From NCBI GenBank assembly GCA_045661205.1, contig JAZRFE010000001.1:1-41109 (forward strand): a stretch of 41,109 nt of DNA, given 5' to 3'. Numbering within the stretch: the stretch's first letter is position 1; each line of letters begins with the position of its first letter. Positions 33,379 to 41,109 of this stretch are shown piece by piece. The notes under the pieces were generated by a model. It ran no database searches. It worked only from the letters and a program-made list of their open reading frames with translations, and was not told where the DNA came from. This DNA comes from HGM04593 sp045661205. GTDB lineage: Bacteria; Bacteroidota; Bacteroidia; Bacteroidales; Bacteroidaceae. The position numbers were made by a program, and so were the translations under genes.

Positions 33379-34425
33379 ATGAATTACGGCATAAGCGTTC
33401 TTTTCAGAGCCATTCCTGTGTTTATGGCTCTTTTTTGTTTTTCCTACGGAGTGTTTGTCTACGAGGAGAGTCTCTTCCCCGGCAGGTTGGTGGCGGGCCC
33501 GGTGCTGATGGCCTTGGGCATGATATGCGTCGCACTTTTCGCGACGGCAGCCACCATCATACGACAGATTATAAACAGCTATAATTCGGTGGCAAAGTAT
33601 GCTCTTCCATTGTTGGGCTACTGTGCAGCAGTGGCGACCTTTGTGTGCGGATGGCACTATATGCACTCCGACGATACACTCCCTCACTTTGTTGGCGGTC
33701 ACGTCATTTGCGGAATAGCATTCATTGTGGCATGTGTCTCCACCACAGCCGCCGTCTCCACCCGCTTTATGCTCATTCCCGAGAATGCTTCGAGTAACGA
33801 TGATATTTTCCCTGCGACGGCTTTTACTGTGCCGCAGGTACGTCTCTTTATTTCCATTGTGGTGGTGATGGCTGTGGCTGCATGGCTCTGGGCTATCTCT
33901 CTTCTCTTTCATGCTGCCGACAGCGATGCCTTTTATGTGGCGGGTCATGTGATGGTGGGGCTTGCCTGCATTTGCACCTCGCTTGTGGCACTTGTGGTTG
34001 TCATACTGCGCCAGATATGCAACAGATTTACAGGGAGCGATGGCCGACGTTATCCCTTCCTTGTCATTGCTATGGGCACACTTGCTATCTTGTGGGGGCT
34101 TGTGGTGCTCTCGGGCAGGGTAACTTCGCTCTCAGTCACAGGCTATATAATGATAGGTCTCGGTCTCGTTTGTTACAGCATTTCCAGCAAAGTGATATTG
34201 CTGTCGGCAGTGTGGCGACGTACTTTTAAACTCGCCAACCGAATACCGCTGATACCCATATTCACCGCTTTTATCTGCTTGTTTATCTCTGCCTTTCTCT
34301 TTGAAATGGCAAGTACTCACAGTGCCTACTTCATTCCTGCACGTGTGCTTGCCGGGCTTGGTGCAATATGTTTTACACTCTTTTCCATAGTCAGCATTCT
34401 CGAGAGCGGCACTTCGGGCAAATGA
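33379..34425 (+). CDS. yhiM: YhiM-like inner-membrane protein (DUF2776)
   Basis: A 348-residue protein with about ten membrane helices. It looks like E. coli YhiM (350 residues) along its length: the N-terminal helix pair, repeated AGHV elements, SKVxLLxxVWRRT, LANRIPLIPIFT, and the C-terminal FIPARVLAGLGAICFTLFSIVSILE split over two helices (this comparison is from memory). YhiM is linked to acid and low-pH survival in E. coli; its biochemical role is unknown. The ATG at 33379 aligns with the E. coli start. An in-frame ATG at 33340 lies in a stretch that can form hairpins and is less likely. It is a single-gene unit. Confidence 0.85.
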   Translation: MNYGISVLFRAIPVFMALFCFSYGVFVYEESLFPGRLVAGPVLMALGMICVALFATAATIIRQIINSYNSVAKYALPLLGYCAAVATFVCGWHYMHSDDTLPHFVGGHVICGIAFIVACVSTTAAVSTRFMLIPENASSNDDIFPATAFTVPQVRLFISIVVVMAVAAWLWAISLLFHAADSDAFYVAGHVMVGLACICTSLVALVVVILRQICNRFTGSDGRRYPFLVIAMGTLAILWGLVVLSGRVTSLSVTGYIMIGLGLVCYSISSKVILLSAVWRRTFKLANRIPLIPIFTAFICLFISAFLFEMASTHSAYFIPARVLAGLGAICFTLFSIVSILESGTSGK

Positions 34426-34458
34426 TTATTCTCTTGTGACAGTTTCTCAGTGCAAACG

Positions 34459-34489
34459 TTGCTATTTTACAATAATATTGATATTTTTG
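34459..34489 (+). promoter_or_regulatory. promoter of the sugar isomerase lipoprotein gene
   Basis: TTG at 34459-34461, a spacer of 20 bases, then TATTTTTG at 34482-34489: a good fit to the Bacteroidetes consensus. The leader to the ATG at 34537 would be about 40 bases. Confidence 0.6.
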
Positions 34490-34536
34490 CACCAACCTTT
34501 CGATTAATTATCAATATTTTTATAAAAAACGTTTCT

Positions 34537-35538
34537 ATGAGAAAATTTTCAAAGTTTATGGTGCTTGCCGCTGCGGTAATGACATTCATGTCTTGCGGTG
34601 GTGGTGCAGCAAAGAGTGCAGATGCACAGTGTGAGAAAGAGTGTGAGGCAAAGGAGGCTTGCCTTCCCGTAGGTGTACAGCTTTACAGTGTACGCGATGA
34701 TATGGCTGCCGACTTCAAAGGTACTCTCCAGAAAATTAAGGCTATGGGATACGATGGCGTTGAGTTTGCAGGACTCTTCGGTAATACTCCCGAGCAGGTG
34801 AAGGCTATGTGTGCCGAAATTGGTCTTAACCCCATCTCAGCTCATGTTCCTTTGGCAGATATGTTGGCCGATGTAGACAAGGTTATCGCCGACTACAAGG
34901 CTATTGGTTGCAAATATATCGTAGTACCTTATGTAACCGAGGAGCGTCGTCCCGGTGGTGAGCTTTTCATGCAGATGGTCGAGGAGATTCGTACTATCGG
35001 TCAGAAGGCTAAAGATGCAGGTCTTGTACTTCTCTACCACAACCACGACTTCGAGTTCAAACAGCTCGAGAGCGGTGAGTTTGGTCTCGACTATCTTTAC
35101 AGCGCAGTTCCCGCCGATCTCTTGCAGACCGAGCTCGACCAGTGCTGGGTGAAGTATGCAGGCCAGGATCCCGTTGCTTATCTCGAGAAATATACAGGTC
35201 GCGCACCCGTTGTTCACTTGAAGGACTACTTTGTTGAGGGTGAGCAGGTAGGTGACCCCTATGCACTCATCGGTCTCAACGAGGATGAGAAGAAATCTAA
35301 CTCTGCTTTTGAGTTCCGTCCTTTGGGCTGCGGCGTTCAGAATATCCCCTCTATCATGGTAGCAGCAAAGGCTGCCGGCAGCGAGTGGCTCATCGTGGAG
35401 CAGGATCAGCCCAGTATGGGCAAGACTCCCATGGAGTGCATTGCAATGAGCATGGAGTACATAAAGAAGGTGAGAGAGAACAAACCTTGCGGTGCAGCTG
35501 GCGAGCACAACCACGAGGGTTGCGATCACAAGCACTAA
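34537..35538 (+). CDS. sugar phosphate isomerase/epimerase-family lipoprotein (TIM barrel)
   Basis: A 333-residue exported member of the xylose isomerase-like/AP endonuclease 2 TIM-barrel family. Signal peptide with lipobox ending FMSC, Cys20, so it is a membrane lipoprotein rather than a cytosolic sugar-phosphate enzyme. Barrel marks: VGVQLYSVRDDM at the first strand, YDGVEF with a metal-type Glu, YHNHDFEF, ELDQCWV, VVHLKDY and IVEQDQP. The C-terminus has a His-rich tail (HNHEGCDHKH) that may bind metal. Related periplasmic proteins act with Gfo/Idh/MocA oxidoreductases and DUF1080 proteins in 3-keto-glycoside breakdown, and both partners lie next to it. The ATG at 34537 opens the signal peptide; the frame stays open upstream through the promoter. 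Confidence 0.8.
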   Translation: MRKFSKFMVLAAAVMTFMSCGGGAAKSADAQCEKECEAKEACLPVGVQLYSVRDDMAADFKGTLQKIKAMGYDGVEFAGLFGNTPEQVKAMCAEIGLNPISAHVPLADMLADVDKVIADYKAIGCKYIVVPYVTEERRPGGELFMQMVEEIRTIGQKAKDAGLVLLYHNHDFEFKQLESGEFGLDYLYSAVPADLLQTELDQCWVKYAGQDPVAYLEKYTGRAPVVHLKDYFVEGEQVGDPYALIGLNEDEKKSNSAFEFRPLGCGVQNIPSIMVAAKAAGSEWLIVEQDQPSMGKTPMECIAMSMEYIKKVRENKPCGAAGEHNHEGCDHKH

Positions 35539-35550
35539 TCGTTTGATGAT

Positions 35551-35597
35551 ATATAAATAATAAAGCCACGCAATTTGCGTGGCTTTATTATTTATAT
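35551..35597. terminator. two-way terminator between the isomerase and oxidoreductase genes
   Basis: A perfect 22-base stem (35551-35572 with 35576-35597) with a three-base loop. GC-rich at the tip and AT-rich at the base, so it should stop transcription from both sides. Confidence 0.85.
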
Positions 35598-35611
35598 ATG
35601 ACCTCTTTTAA

Positions 35612-36922
35612 TTAGTCCAGTTTATAGGGCTTGCGATAGTCGTAGTGCAGTTTTGAGTTAGCCTCTGTGTCGTTGTTCATGAACTTCTCAACGATGGGGT
35701 TCCACTGCAAGGGACGGTCAAGCTCGTATGCGATATTTCCGAGTGTACACATCACGCAAGAGCTGTGGCCTGTCTCGATGGGTACGCTGGGGTCGCGACG
35801 TGAACGTATGCTGTCGATGAAGCTCTGATAGTGGGGAACGTTTGTCTCGTACACTCTCTGCTCATCAACCTTTGAAGGCATAAGGTCGGGTGACGATGCA
35901 AGGTATTTACCACGGCCAACGATAATCCAGCCATTCTCACCGTAAACTTTCACAGCCTGTCCGTGACCGAAGTTCATCTGTGCCACCTCAATGCCATTGT
36001 CGTAGCGGAATGTGAGGCAGTCGTAGGGGCTTGCCGAGGGAGGAAGAATCTCCGAAGGACCCGAGCCATCCTTGCCAATGCACCACTGTGCAACGTCGAA
36101 CATGTGTGCTCCCCAGTCGGTTGTGAAGCCACCACCCATGCCCTGATACCAACGCCATGCACCCCAGCACTCGTCATGTCCATGCTCGTTGAGCAGCGGG
36201 TTGAGCTGGTGGTTGTAGTAGAACTTCTCAGACAAAGGACCTAACCACAAATCCCAGTCGAGGCCTGCGGGAACCTCCTGCTTGGGAAGGTTGTAGGGCT
36301 TGGGACCGTCACCAACGTATGCTTTAATCAATGATACTTTACCCAGACGGCCTTCGCGTACAACGTTGGCTGCGTGTATGAACTCCTTCATTGAACGCTG
36401 CATGCTACCAACCTGAACAATACGTGTGTTCTCGCGTACAGCCTTGATAAGCTGCTGTCCTTCGTATATGGTGAATGTAACAGGTTTCTCAAGATAGATG
36501 TCCTTGCCGGCGCGACACGCAGCAATAGCCATCAAAGCATGCTGGTGGTCGGGTGTTGCAATTACCACAGCGTCGATATCTTCGCGAGCGAGTAAATCTT
36601 CGTAGCGGATGTACATCGTCAGCTTGTTCTTAATCTTTTTGTCTGCGTAGTATTTGTTTACGCGCTGCTCGAAACGGTTGCGTTTGATATCATAAATATC
36701 GCAAGCGGCAACGATGCGTACATCGGGGATTGTGATGAAACCGTTCATCAGGTGGATAGCCTGCTGACCCAATCCGATGAAACCAATGTTAATCATGTCG
36801 TTTGCACTGCCTTTTTTGCTCTTCTTGGCAGCAGGAGCCATAGCCGATACCGCGTCGGGAATCATAAGAGCCGATGCTCCCAAAGCCGAAAAACGCAGGA
36901 AATTTCTACGTGAAATGCTCAT
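35612..36922 (-). CDS. Gfo/Idh/MocA-family oxidoreductase, Tat-exported
   Basis: A 436-residue NAD(P)-dependent sugar oxidoreductase with a twin-arginine signal (SISRRNFLRF). Export through Tat fits an enzyme that folds with its nicotinamide cofactor before leaving the cytosol. Rossmann fold with GFIGLGQQ (47-54), the EKP motif at 145-147 and the DWGAHMFD segment that holds catalytic residues. Family members oxidise C3 or other hydroxyls of sugars or glycosides. With the isomerase lipoprotein and the DUF1080 protein as neighbours, a glycoside 3-dehydrogenase is the best inference. It converges with the isomerase gene. Confidence 0.85.
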   Translation of the reverse strand: MSISRRNFLRFSALGASALMIPDAVSAMAPAAKKSKKGSANDMINIGFIGLGQQAIHLMNGFITIPDVRIVAACDIYDIKRNRFEQRVNKYYADKKIKNKLTMYIRYEDLLAREDIDAVVIATPDHQHALMAIAACRAGKDIYLEKPVTFTIYEGQQLIKAVRENTRIVQVGSMQRSMKEFIHAANVVREGRLGKVSLIKAYVGDGPKPYNLPKQEVPAGLDWDLWLGPLSEKFYYNHQLNPLLNEHGHDECWGAWRWYQGMGGGFTTDWGAHMFDVAQWCIGKDGSGPSEILPPSASPYDCLTFRYDNGIEVAQMNFGHGQAVKVYGENGWIIVGRGKYLASSPDLMPSKVDEQRVYETNVPHYQSFIDSIRSRRDPSVPIETGHSSCVMCTLGNIAYELDRPLQWNPIVEKFMNNDTEANSKLHYDYRKPYKLD

Positions 36923-36974
36923 AGTCGTTTGTATTTTAGGTTAGTAATGTTTTTTAGGTCTTTGTTTGTGTCGC

Positions 36975-37006
36975 AAAAAAACAACCGCTCATTTGCGAAC
37001 GGTTGT
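36975..37006 (-). terminator. terminator after the LPS-kinase-like gene
   Basis: A seven-base stem (36981-36987 with 37000-37006) with a 12-base loop; six A at 36975-36980 give a T run on the minus strand. It separates the kinase-like gene from the oxidoreductase gene downstream. Confidence 0.65.
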
Positions 37007-37064
37007 AAATTTAGTAAAAAAAAAGCTATTAATACGTATTTATTCCAATAGTTTTTACAAACAT

Positions 37065-37811
37065 CTATTTTTCTTTTTTAATTTTCCTTTTTAGCAAATA
37101 TTTCACTCGGCGTTTGATGCGATAGAACAAAACAAGGAAGAGTGATGCTTCCAGGTCAAGTTCACGTCGCGACGAATATTCGCTCATCACATCCACCAGC
37201 TTGTGTGGCGGTATTCCCATCTGTGCGAAAGAGAGCATTGGTCTGTACTTGGAGAAACTTCCAAACTCGGCTCTGTTTATGTCGGTAAGCGAGAATTTGT
37301 ACCGCCCGCTCTCTTCATCTTTTTTGCAGAAGATGTTCCCTTTGTTGTAGTCGAGAGGCAGAATGTTCTTTTCGTGCAGGCCGATGGTGAAATTCAAAAA
37401 ATCCTCTTTGAAGATGTTGCTCTCCTCCTCGCTCAGTTTGATGTTCCGATAGTCCGCAAGGGTGGGGGCGTTCATGTACTCCGATACGAAATACCCGGTG
37501 TGAAAAAGTCCCATCTTCTTTGTCTCGATGTATGCGACGGGAAAGGGAGTGCTCACTCCGCACCTCAATATCCTCAGAGCATTGTCATAGGCGCGGCGCG
37601 CCTTGCTCCTTCTGAAGAATGTATATACAATTCTGTTTAATATATTGGGTACCTTGTACTTTTTCAATACAAACTCATTTTCCTCTATTCTTATCAGCTC
37701 CACCGTGTTGCGATTGTTGCAGAAAGTACGCAGGGAGATATACTCTCCATTGGGGATTTTTGATATTTTTTGTTTTAAGCCACTGTATTTTGTATGTATG
37801 TGTATAAACAT
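37065..37811 (-). CDS. lipopolysaccharide kinase (Kdo/WaaP)-like protein
   Basis: A 248-residue protein-kinase-fold protein of the Kdo/WaaP group, which phosphorylates sugars of the LPS core at the inner face of the membrane. Seen: a beta-strand lysine pair (VLKKY, Lys50-51), the catalytic loop LPLDYNKGNIF with Asp154 and Asn159, and SLTDINR with metal-binding Asp177. The C-terminus is very basic, as expected for membrane contact. The ATG at 37811 is chosen; a TTG 45 bases upstream is in frame but the added residues look random. The DNA is AT-richer than the neighbours. It is a separate unit between the oxidoreductase and DUF1080 genes and is probably unrelated to them. Confidence 0.75.
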   Translation of the reverse strand: MFIHIHTKYSGLKQKISKIPNGEYISLRTFCNNRNTVELIRIEENEFVLKKYKVPNILNRIVYTFFRRSKARRAYDNALRILRCGVSTPFPVAYIETKKMGLFHTGYFVSEYMNAPTLADYRNIKLSEEESNIFKEDFLNFTIGLHEKNILPLDYNKGNIFCKKDEESGRYKFSLTDINRAEFGSFSKYRPMLSFAQMGIPPHKLVDVMSEYSSRRELDLEASLFLVLFYRIKRRVKYLLKRKIKKEK

Positions 37812-37835
37812 GCTCTTGTTGGTTTTTTTCTTTTG

Positions 37836-37843
37836 CAAATTTA
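37836..37843 (-). promoter_or_regulatory. candidate -7 box for the LPS-kinase-like gene
   Basis: On the minus strand this reads TAAATTTG, matching TAnnTTTG, 25 bases before the ATG at 37811. This placement would exclude the upstream TTG start. No -33 TTG. Confidence 0.35.
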
Positions 37844-38007
37844 TCCTTTTGTTCAATAATATTAAAAAATATTATCCATTATGGTGGCTTTTTGCGGTGT
37901 TAAATAAATAAAAATAGGGCTAATTTTTCAATATCGTGGCTATTGTGTCCTAAATGATTGCAGTTTCCATCCTCTTTCGTTGTAATGGATGTTGCTCGTG
38001 TGCATAT

Positions 38008-38040
38008 AAAAAAAGGAGTTTGCAATTGCAAACTCCTTTT
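38008..38040 (-). terminator. terminator after the DUF1080 gene
   Basis: A perfect palindrome of 30 bases (38011-38025 with 38026-38040). On the minus strand it ends in a T run that continues to 38008. It lies 22 bases after the stop codon. Confidence 0.8.
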
Positions 38041-38061
38041 TGGTATTGTTGGAAGTATCGA

Positions 38062-41000
38062 TTACTTCTTGTCAAGGCTCTTGATGCGGATGTTACGCAA
38101 CCAAAGCTCTGAACCATGGCCGAGGAAGCCAATGTAACCCTTCTTGTTGAGCAATCCGGGGTGCTGCAAGCCGTCGCGTGTTTTTGTACCATTCTCAGAA
38201 GCCTCACGGATGTTACCCTCTGTGATTACAATGCCGTTTACTGTGATGCGGATGTAGTCGCCCTTAGCATAAACCTCCTCTGTGTTCCACTCGCCTACGG
38301 GTTTGCAAGCGTCGAATACTTTAGGAGCAATTACACCGTAAACAGAACCGTGGTGCTGGTAGGGTTTCAACCATGATGTGTAGATGGGGTTGAAGTGGTC
38401 GAGAATCTGAAGCTCCATTCCGTGGTAAGCTGCGTCCTTGCCCATAGGTGTACGGATACCTACACCGTTGTTGGCACCGGGAGTAAGTTTGAACTCGAAA
38501 CGGAAGATGAAGTCACCGTACTCCTCTTTTGTGTAGAGGTTTCCGAAGCCGTGGCCTCTTTTGCGTACTGCGATTACACCGTTCTCTGTTGCATAGTTAG
38601 TTTTGTCGCCCTGCCACTCGTTGAGTGAAGTACCGTCGAAGAGAAGTTTGAAGCCCTCTTTCTTCTCCTGTGCAGAAAGCTGATAAGGCTCAGCCTGGGG
38701 AAGCTCCTTGATGTAGAGGTTGCGGTAAGCTACCTTGCTACCATGTGCCTGAAGCTCAATCTGCTCTTTCAAGATAACGGGGAGTTCGCGGTTCCAGTAG
38801 TTCTCCATGATTACGTTGTTTACAACCAACTCACCGTTGAGGTAAACTGTTACGCGCTCGTCAGTCATCTTGATGTAGAAGCTGTTCCACTGACCTACGG
38901 GGTTATCGGCAACCTTCAAAGGTTTGCTGTCTGCCTTGTTGTTGTAGAGACCACCAGAACCTACCTGTGCGCCAACGTCTGTGCGACGTGTGTCCCAAAT
39001 CTGTACCTGGGGTGTGCCACGGAGATAGATACCTGCATCGGGCTCTTTGCCGTCGTAGAGCATCCAATCTACGTACATTTCGAAGTTACCATACTGCTTC
39101 TCTGTGCAGAGGCTGCTACCCTGACCGTTGAAGAGGATTGTACCGTCTACTACTGACCAGCTGTTAGCCATTGACTCGTTAGCCGCCTTCTGGAGCTTAG
39201 CGAGTTTGTTGCTGTTGAGCTTAGCACGCTCGTAGGGGTTGTCGTAGGGAGCTGCGAGAAGACCCTTCCAACCTGTAAGGTCTTTACCGTTGAAGATAGA
39301 AACGAAACCTGTCTCGTCGATTTTAGAAAGTTTCTCAAGGTGCTGTTTGATAGCGGGTACCTCGTAGATAGCGTCGCCACCCTTGATTACCTCAGCTGCT
39401 CTGTTAAGGAGAGCTACTACCTCGGGGCCGTTGAACTCTACGTTGCCGAGTGCAAGTACGCGAACAGCCTGAGCTGCTGCCTGCTGCAATGCGGGAACCT
39501 CGATGAACTGACCTGCATAGATGATGCCGAGGAATGTGTTTGTCTTAGCAACAGCCTGGAGAACTCTCACCTTCTGAGCATCGCTTGTTGCGAAGCCCAT
39601 AGCGTTGCGGTACATCAAAAGACGCTGTGCGCCGGGGAGCTTGTTGTCGATGCTCTTCATGTAAGCCTCGAATGCAGCTGAGAGAAGGTTGTTATCTTTC
39701 TTAGCTACGAGGTCGTTGCAGATAGCGAGAAGCTGCTGGTTGTTAGCTGTCTTGAAGACGATGGGCCAGTAGAGGTTCTGCTTGTTAGCTGCAACAGAAG
39801 CTTTGCGAGCGTTGATAGTCTTGAACTGCTCGTCTTTTGTCATGCTTGTCATTGCTGCGAGGATAGCATCCTGAACAGCGGGAACATATTTAGCTTCGCA
39901 TTTCTCGAGGAGAGCGTAGAGCGAACCGAGGTTCTCTTTTGTTGAAACGTCTTTCAATGCTGCGTAAGCTGCATTTTTAACAGTTTCGTCGCTTGCATTC
40001 AACTTCTCGTTTACGAGTGCGTTGAAAGATGCGTCTTTACGAGCAGAGATAAGGTTCAATGTAGCTGTCTCGCCCTGTACGCCCTTGCCCTCAACAGCAA
40101 CTGCGGGCTGGCAAACGTTACCTTTGTAAGACTTAAGAACTTTCTCGGCAAGAGCTACTTTCTCTGCGTCGGTTGATGCGAGCAATGCTGCTACATTGCT
40201 GATGTTGTCGGGGTTGCCGATGCGTGCCAATGCCCAAGCGGCTGCCTCAACTGTTGCGGGGCACTCCGATGCAAGCAGGGGAACGATTACCTCTGTGTTT
40301 GCGATTGAGGGGTGCTGGCCCATCCAGTAGAGCAGGTCGATAGCCTGTGTGCCCTTTGCCTTAGCGATTTTCTTTGTAGCCTCGTCCATGAGGGGCTTGA
40401 TAGCCTCCTCGTTTGCTGCGTTAGCGTCGATAGCATAGATAGTAGCAAGGCGGTACTGACGGCAGTCATCTTTGAGTGCCTTCAAGATAGTCTTCTGACC
40501 GGCCTCGATGCCTACTGACTTAACGTATTTGCTGATAGCAACGCAACGTGCTGCGTTGTTTTCGAAGCTGGGCTCCAATTTATTGGCAGCCTTGAGCTCT
40601 TTAGCATACTCTTTCTCGCTCTTAGCAACTGTAACAACTACCTCGCGTGTGGGCTTGATTACACCAAGGAACTGCAACTGACGTACGAGGAACTCTTTGT
40701 TTGAAACCAAAAGGGGCTTTGTCTCAGAGTCCTTGATGTTGTCGCCTGTGAGCTGTTTGCAGATGTTGTCGTACTCGCCTTTGATAGCGTCAACAACAAT
40801 CTGACGTTTCTGAGCGTCGAATTTGGGGTCTGCAACAAACGATACGTAACCGTTGATTGCATACTCTGCAAGGCGACGTGTGTCATCCTGCTTGTTCAAA
40901 TAACCGAGGAGCATTTTGATACCCTCTGCGCCAGTCTCAGCGATGTCGCCCATAAGTTTGTTATACTTGCTCTGTGTCTCGGCGGGCAACATGTTCAGCG

Positions 41001-41109
41001 CGTCTCCTATCTTTGTTGTTACGGCTCTTTCAGAACCCTGTGCATTGGCGTTGAGACCAAAGAACAGTGCAACGAGGAGTGTAAGTATGATACTTTTATA
41101 TTGTCTCAT
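38062..41109 (-). CDS. HEAT-repeat protein with two DUF1080 (3-keto-disaccharide hydrolase) domains
   Basis: A 1015-residue exported protein; its ATG is the last three bases of the window, so the gene is just complete. Signal peptide of about 23 residues ending NANAQ. Residues ~30-590 are Ala/Leu/Lys-rich helical repeats of HEAT type (for example AAWALARIGNPDNISNVAAL). Two DUF1080 jelly-roll domains follow: ~600-805 (FVSIFNGKDLTGW at the start) and ~818-1013 (FKLLFDGTSLNEW). The family is now named for action on 3-keto-glycosides. In the second domain HGMELQILDH is the usual strand with candidate catalytic residues; the first has PQVQIWDTRR at that place. Codon use is narrow (many GCT, AAG, CTC), which hints at high expression. 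The promoter is outside the window. Confidence 0.85.
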   Translation of the reverse strand: MRQYKSIILTLLVALFFGLNANAQGSERAVTTKIGDALNMLPAETQSKYNKLMGDIAETGAEGIKMLLGYLNKQDDTRRLAEYAINGYVSFVADPKFDAQKRQIVVDAIKGEYDNICKQLTGDNIKDSETKPLLVSNKEFLVRQLQFLGVIKPTREVVVTVAKSEKEYAKELKAANKLEPSFENNAARCVAISKYVKSVGIEAGQKTILKALKDDCRQYRLATIYAIDANAANEEAIKPLMDEATKKIAKAKGTQAIDLLYWMGQHPSIANTEVIVPLLASECPATVEAAAWALARIGNPDNISNVAALLASTDAEKVALAEKVLKSYKGNVCQPAVAVEGKGVQGETATLNLISARKDASFNALVNEKLNASDETVKNAAYAALKDVSTKENLGSLYALLEKCEAKYVPAVQDAILAAMTSMTKDEQFKTINARKASVAANKQNLYWPIVFKTANNQQLLAICNDLVAKKDNNLLSAAFEAYMKSIDNKLPGAQRLLMYRNAMGFATSDAQKVRVLQAVAKTNTFLGIIYAGQFIEVPALQQAAAQAVRVLALGNVEFNGPEVVALLNRAAEVIKGGDAIYEVPAIKQHLEKLSKIDETGFVSIFNGKDLTGWKGLLAAPYDNPYERAKLNSNKLAKLQKAANESMANSWSVVDGTILFNGQGSSLCTEKQYGNFEMYVDWMLYDGKEPDAGIYLRGTPQVQIWDTRRTDVGAQVGSGGLYNNKADSKPLKVADNPVGQWNSFYIKMTDERVTVYLNGELVVNNVIMENYWNRELPVILKEQIELQAHGSKVAYRNLYIKELPQAEPYQLSAQEKKEGFKLLFDGTSLNEWQGDKTNYATENGVIAVRKRGHGFGNLYTKEEYGDFIFRFEFKLTPGANNGVGIRTPMGKDAAYHGMELQILDHFNPIYTSWLKPYQHHGSVYGVIAPKVFDACKPVGEWNTEEVYAKGDYIRITVNGIVITEGNIREASENGTKTRDGLQHPGLLNKKGYIGFLGHGSELWLRNIRIKSLDKK

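Noticed and set aside
37812..37856. TTG start for the LPS-kinase-like gene
   Set aside because: The added residues are lysine- and asparagine-rich without family match, and a -7 box at 37836-37843 lies within them.
37857..38061. A small gene or RNA in the gap between the kinase-like and DUF1080 genes
   Set aside because: Only the DUF1080 terminator and AT-rich DNA are visible. No conserved small ORF or folded RNA could be supported.

Overview
The window comes from a member of the Bacteroidales, probably Bacteroidaceae or Prevotellaceae; I cannot name the genus. Three things point there. It carries lineage genes: the type IX secretion protein PorQ, S46 dipeptidyl-peptidase 7, an OMPP1/FadL-type porin, Bacteroides-type TonB, GH127 and DUF1080 proteins. 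It has repeated TAnnTTTG promoter boxes. Purine-rich ribosome sites are largely absent before starts. The only RNA genes seen are the 3' end of a 23S rRNA and a complete 5S rRNA at the left edge. I saw no tRNA, CRISPR array, insertion sequence or integrase.

Layout. 1-440: end of an rRNA operon with its terminator. 503-4150: leftward operon porQ-cmk-ispH-pfkA, two of its junctions being 4-base ATGA overlaps. 4108-4630: a gene-free stretch with four tandem copies of a 53-55 bp unit that resembles the porQ promoter. 4631-14832: a rightward run made of a TonB-like protein, an isoprenyl synthase, an unknown helical protein, TatD, a hemolysin III-family membrane protein, a secreted unknown, a methyltransferase, DPP7, a cation/proton antiporter and a basic-secretory-protein-type lipoprotein. 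14847-20155: a leftward run (UPF0104 membrane protein, PepD, DUF3332 lipoprotein, Tat-exported GH5, MeaB). 20337-24543: rightward rsmA-mgtE, then a five-repeat DUF349 protein. 24695-27712: a 1005-residue protein resembling a phage structural protein, standing alone among chromosomal genes. 27758-33242: leftward FadL-like porin, a His/Trp/Tyr/Arg-Gly-rich secreted protein, and a GH127 lipoprotein. 33379-34425: a YhiM (DUF2776) membrane protein.

34537-41109 is the most interesting part. A lipoprotein TIM-barrel sugar isomerase/epimerase, a Tat-exported Gfo/Idh/MocA oxidoreductase and an exported HEAT-repeat protein with two DUF1080 (3-keto-disaccharide hydrolase) domains lie together, with an LPS-kinase-like gene between the last two. 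These three families are the parts of the oxidation/elimination/hydration route of glycoside breakdown described in Bacteroides. All three proteins carry export signals, so a periplasmic 3-keto-glycoside pathway is the best reading of this end.

Convergent gene pairs are separated by perfect inverted repeats of 17-22 bp that serve as two-way terminators. Promoter calls rest on the Bacteroidetes -7 box TAnnTTTG, with or without a TTG about 19-20 bases upstream, and are tentative.
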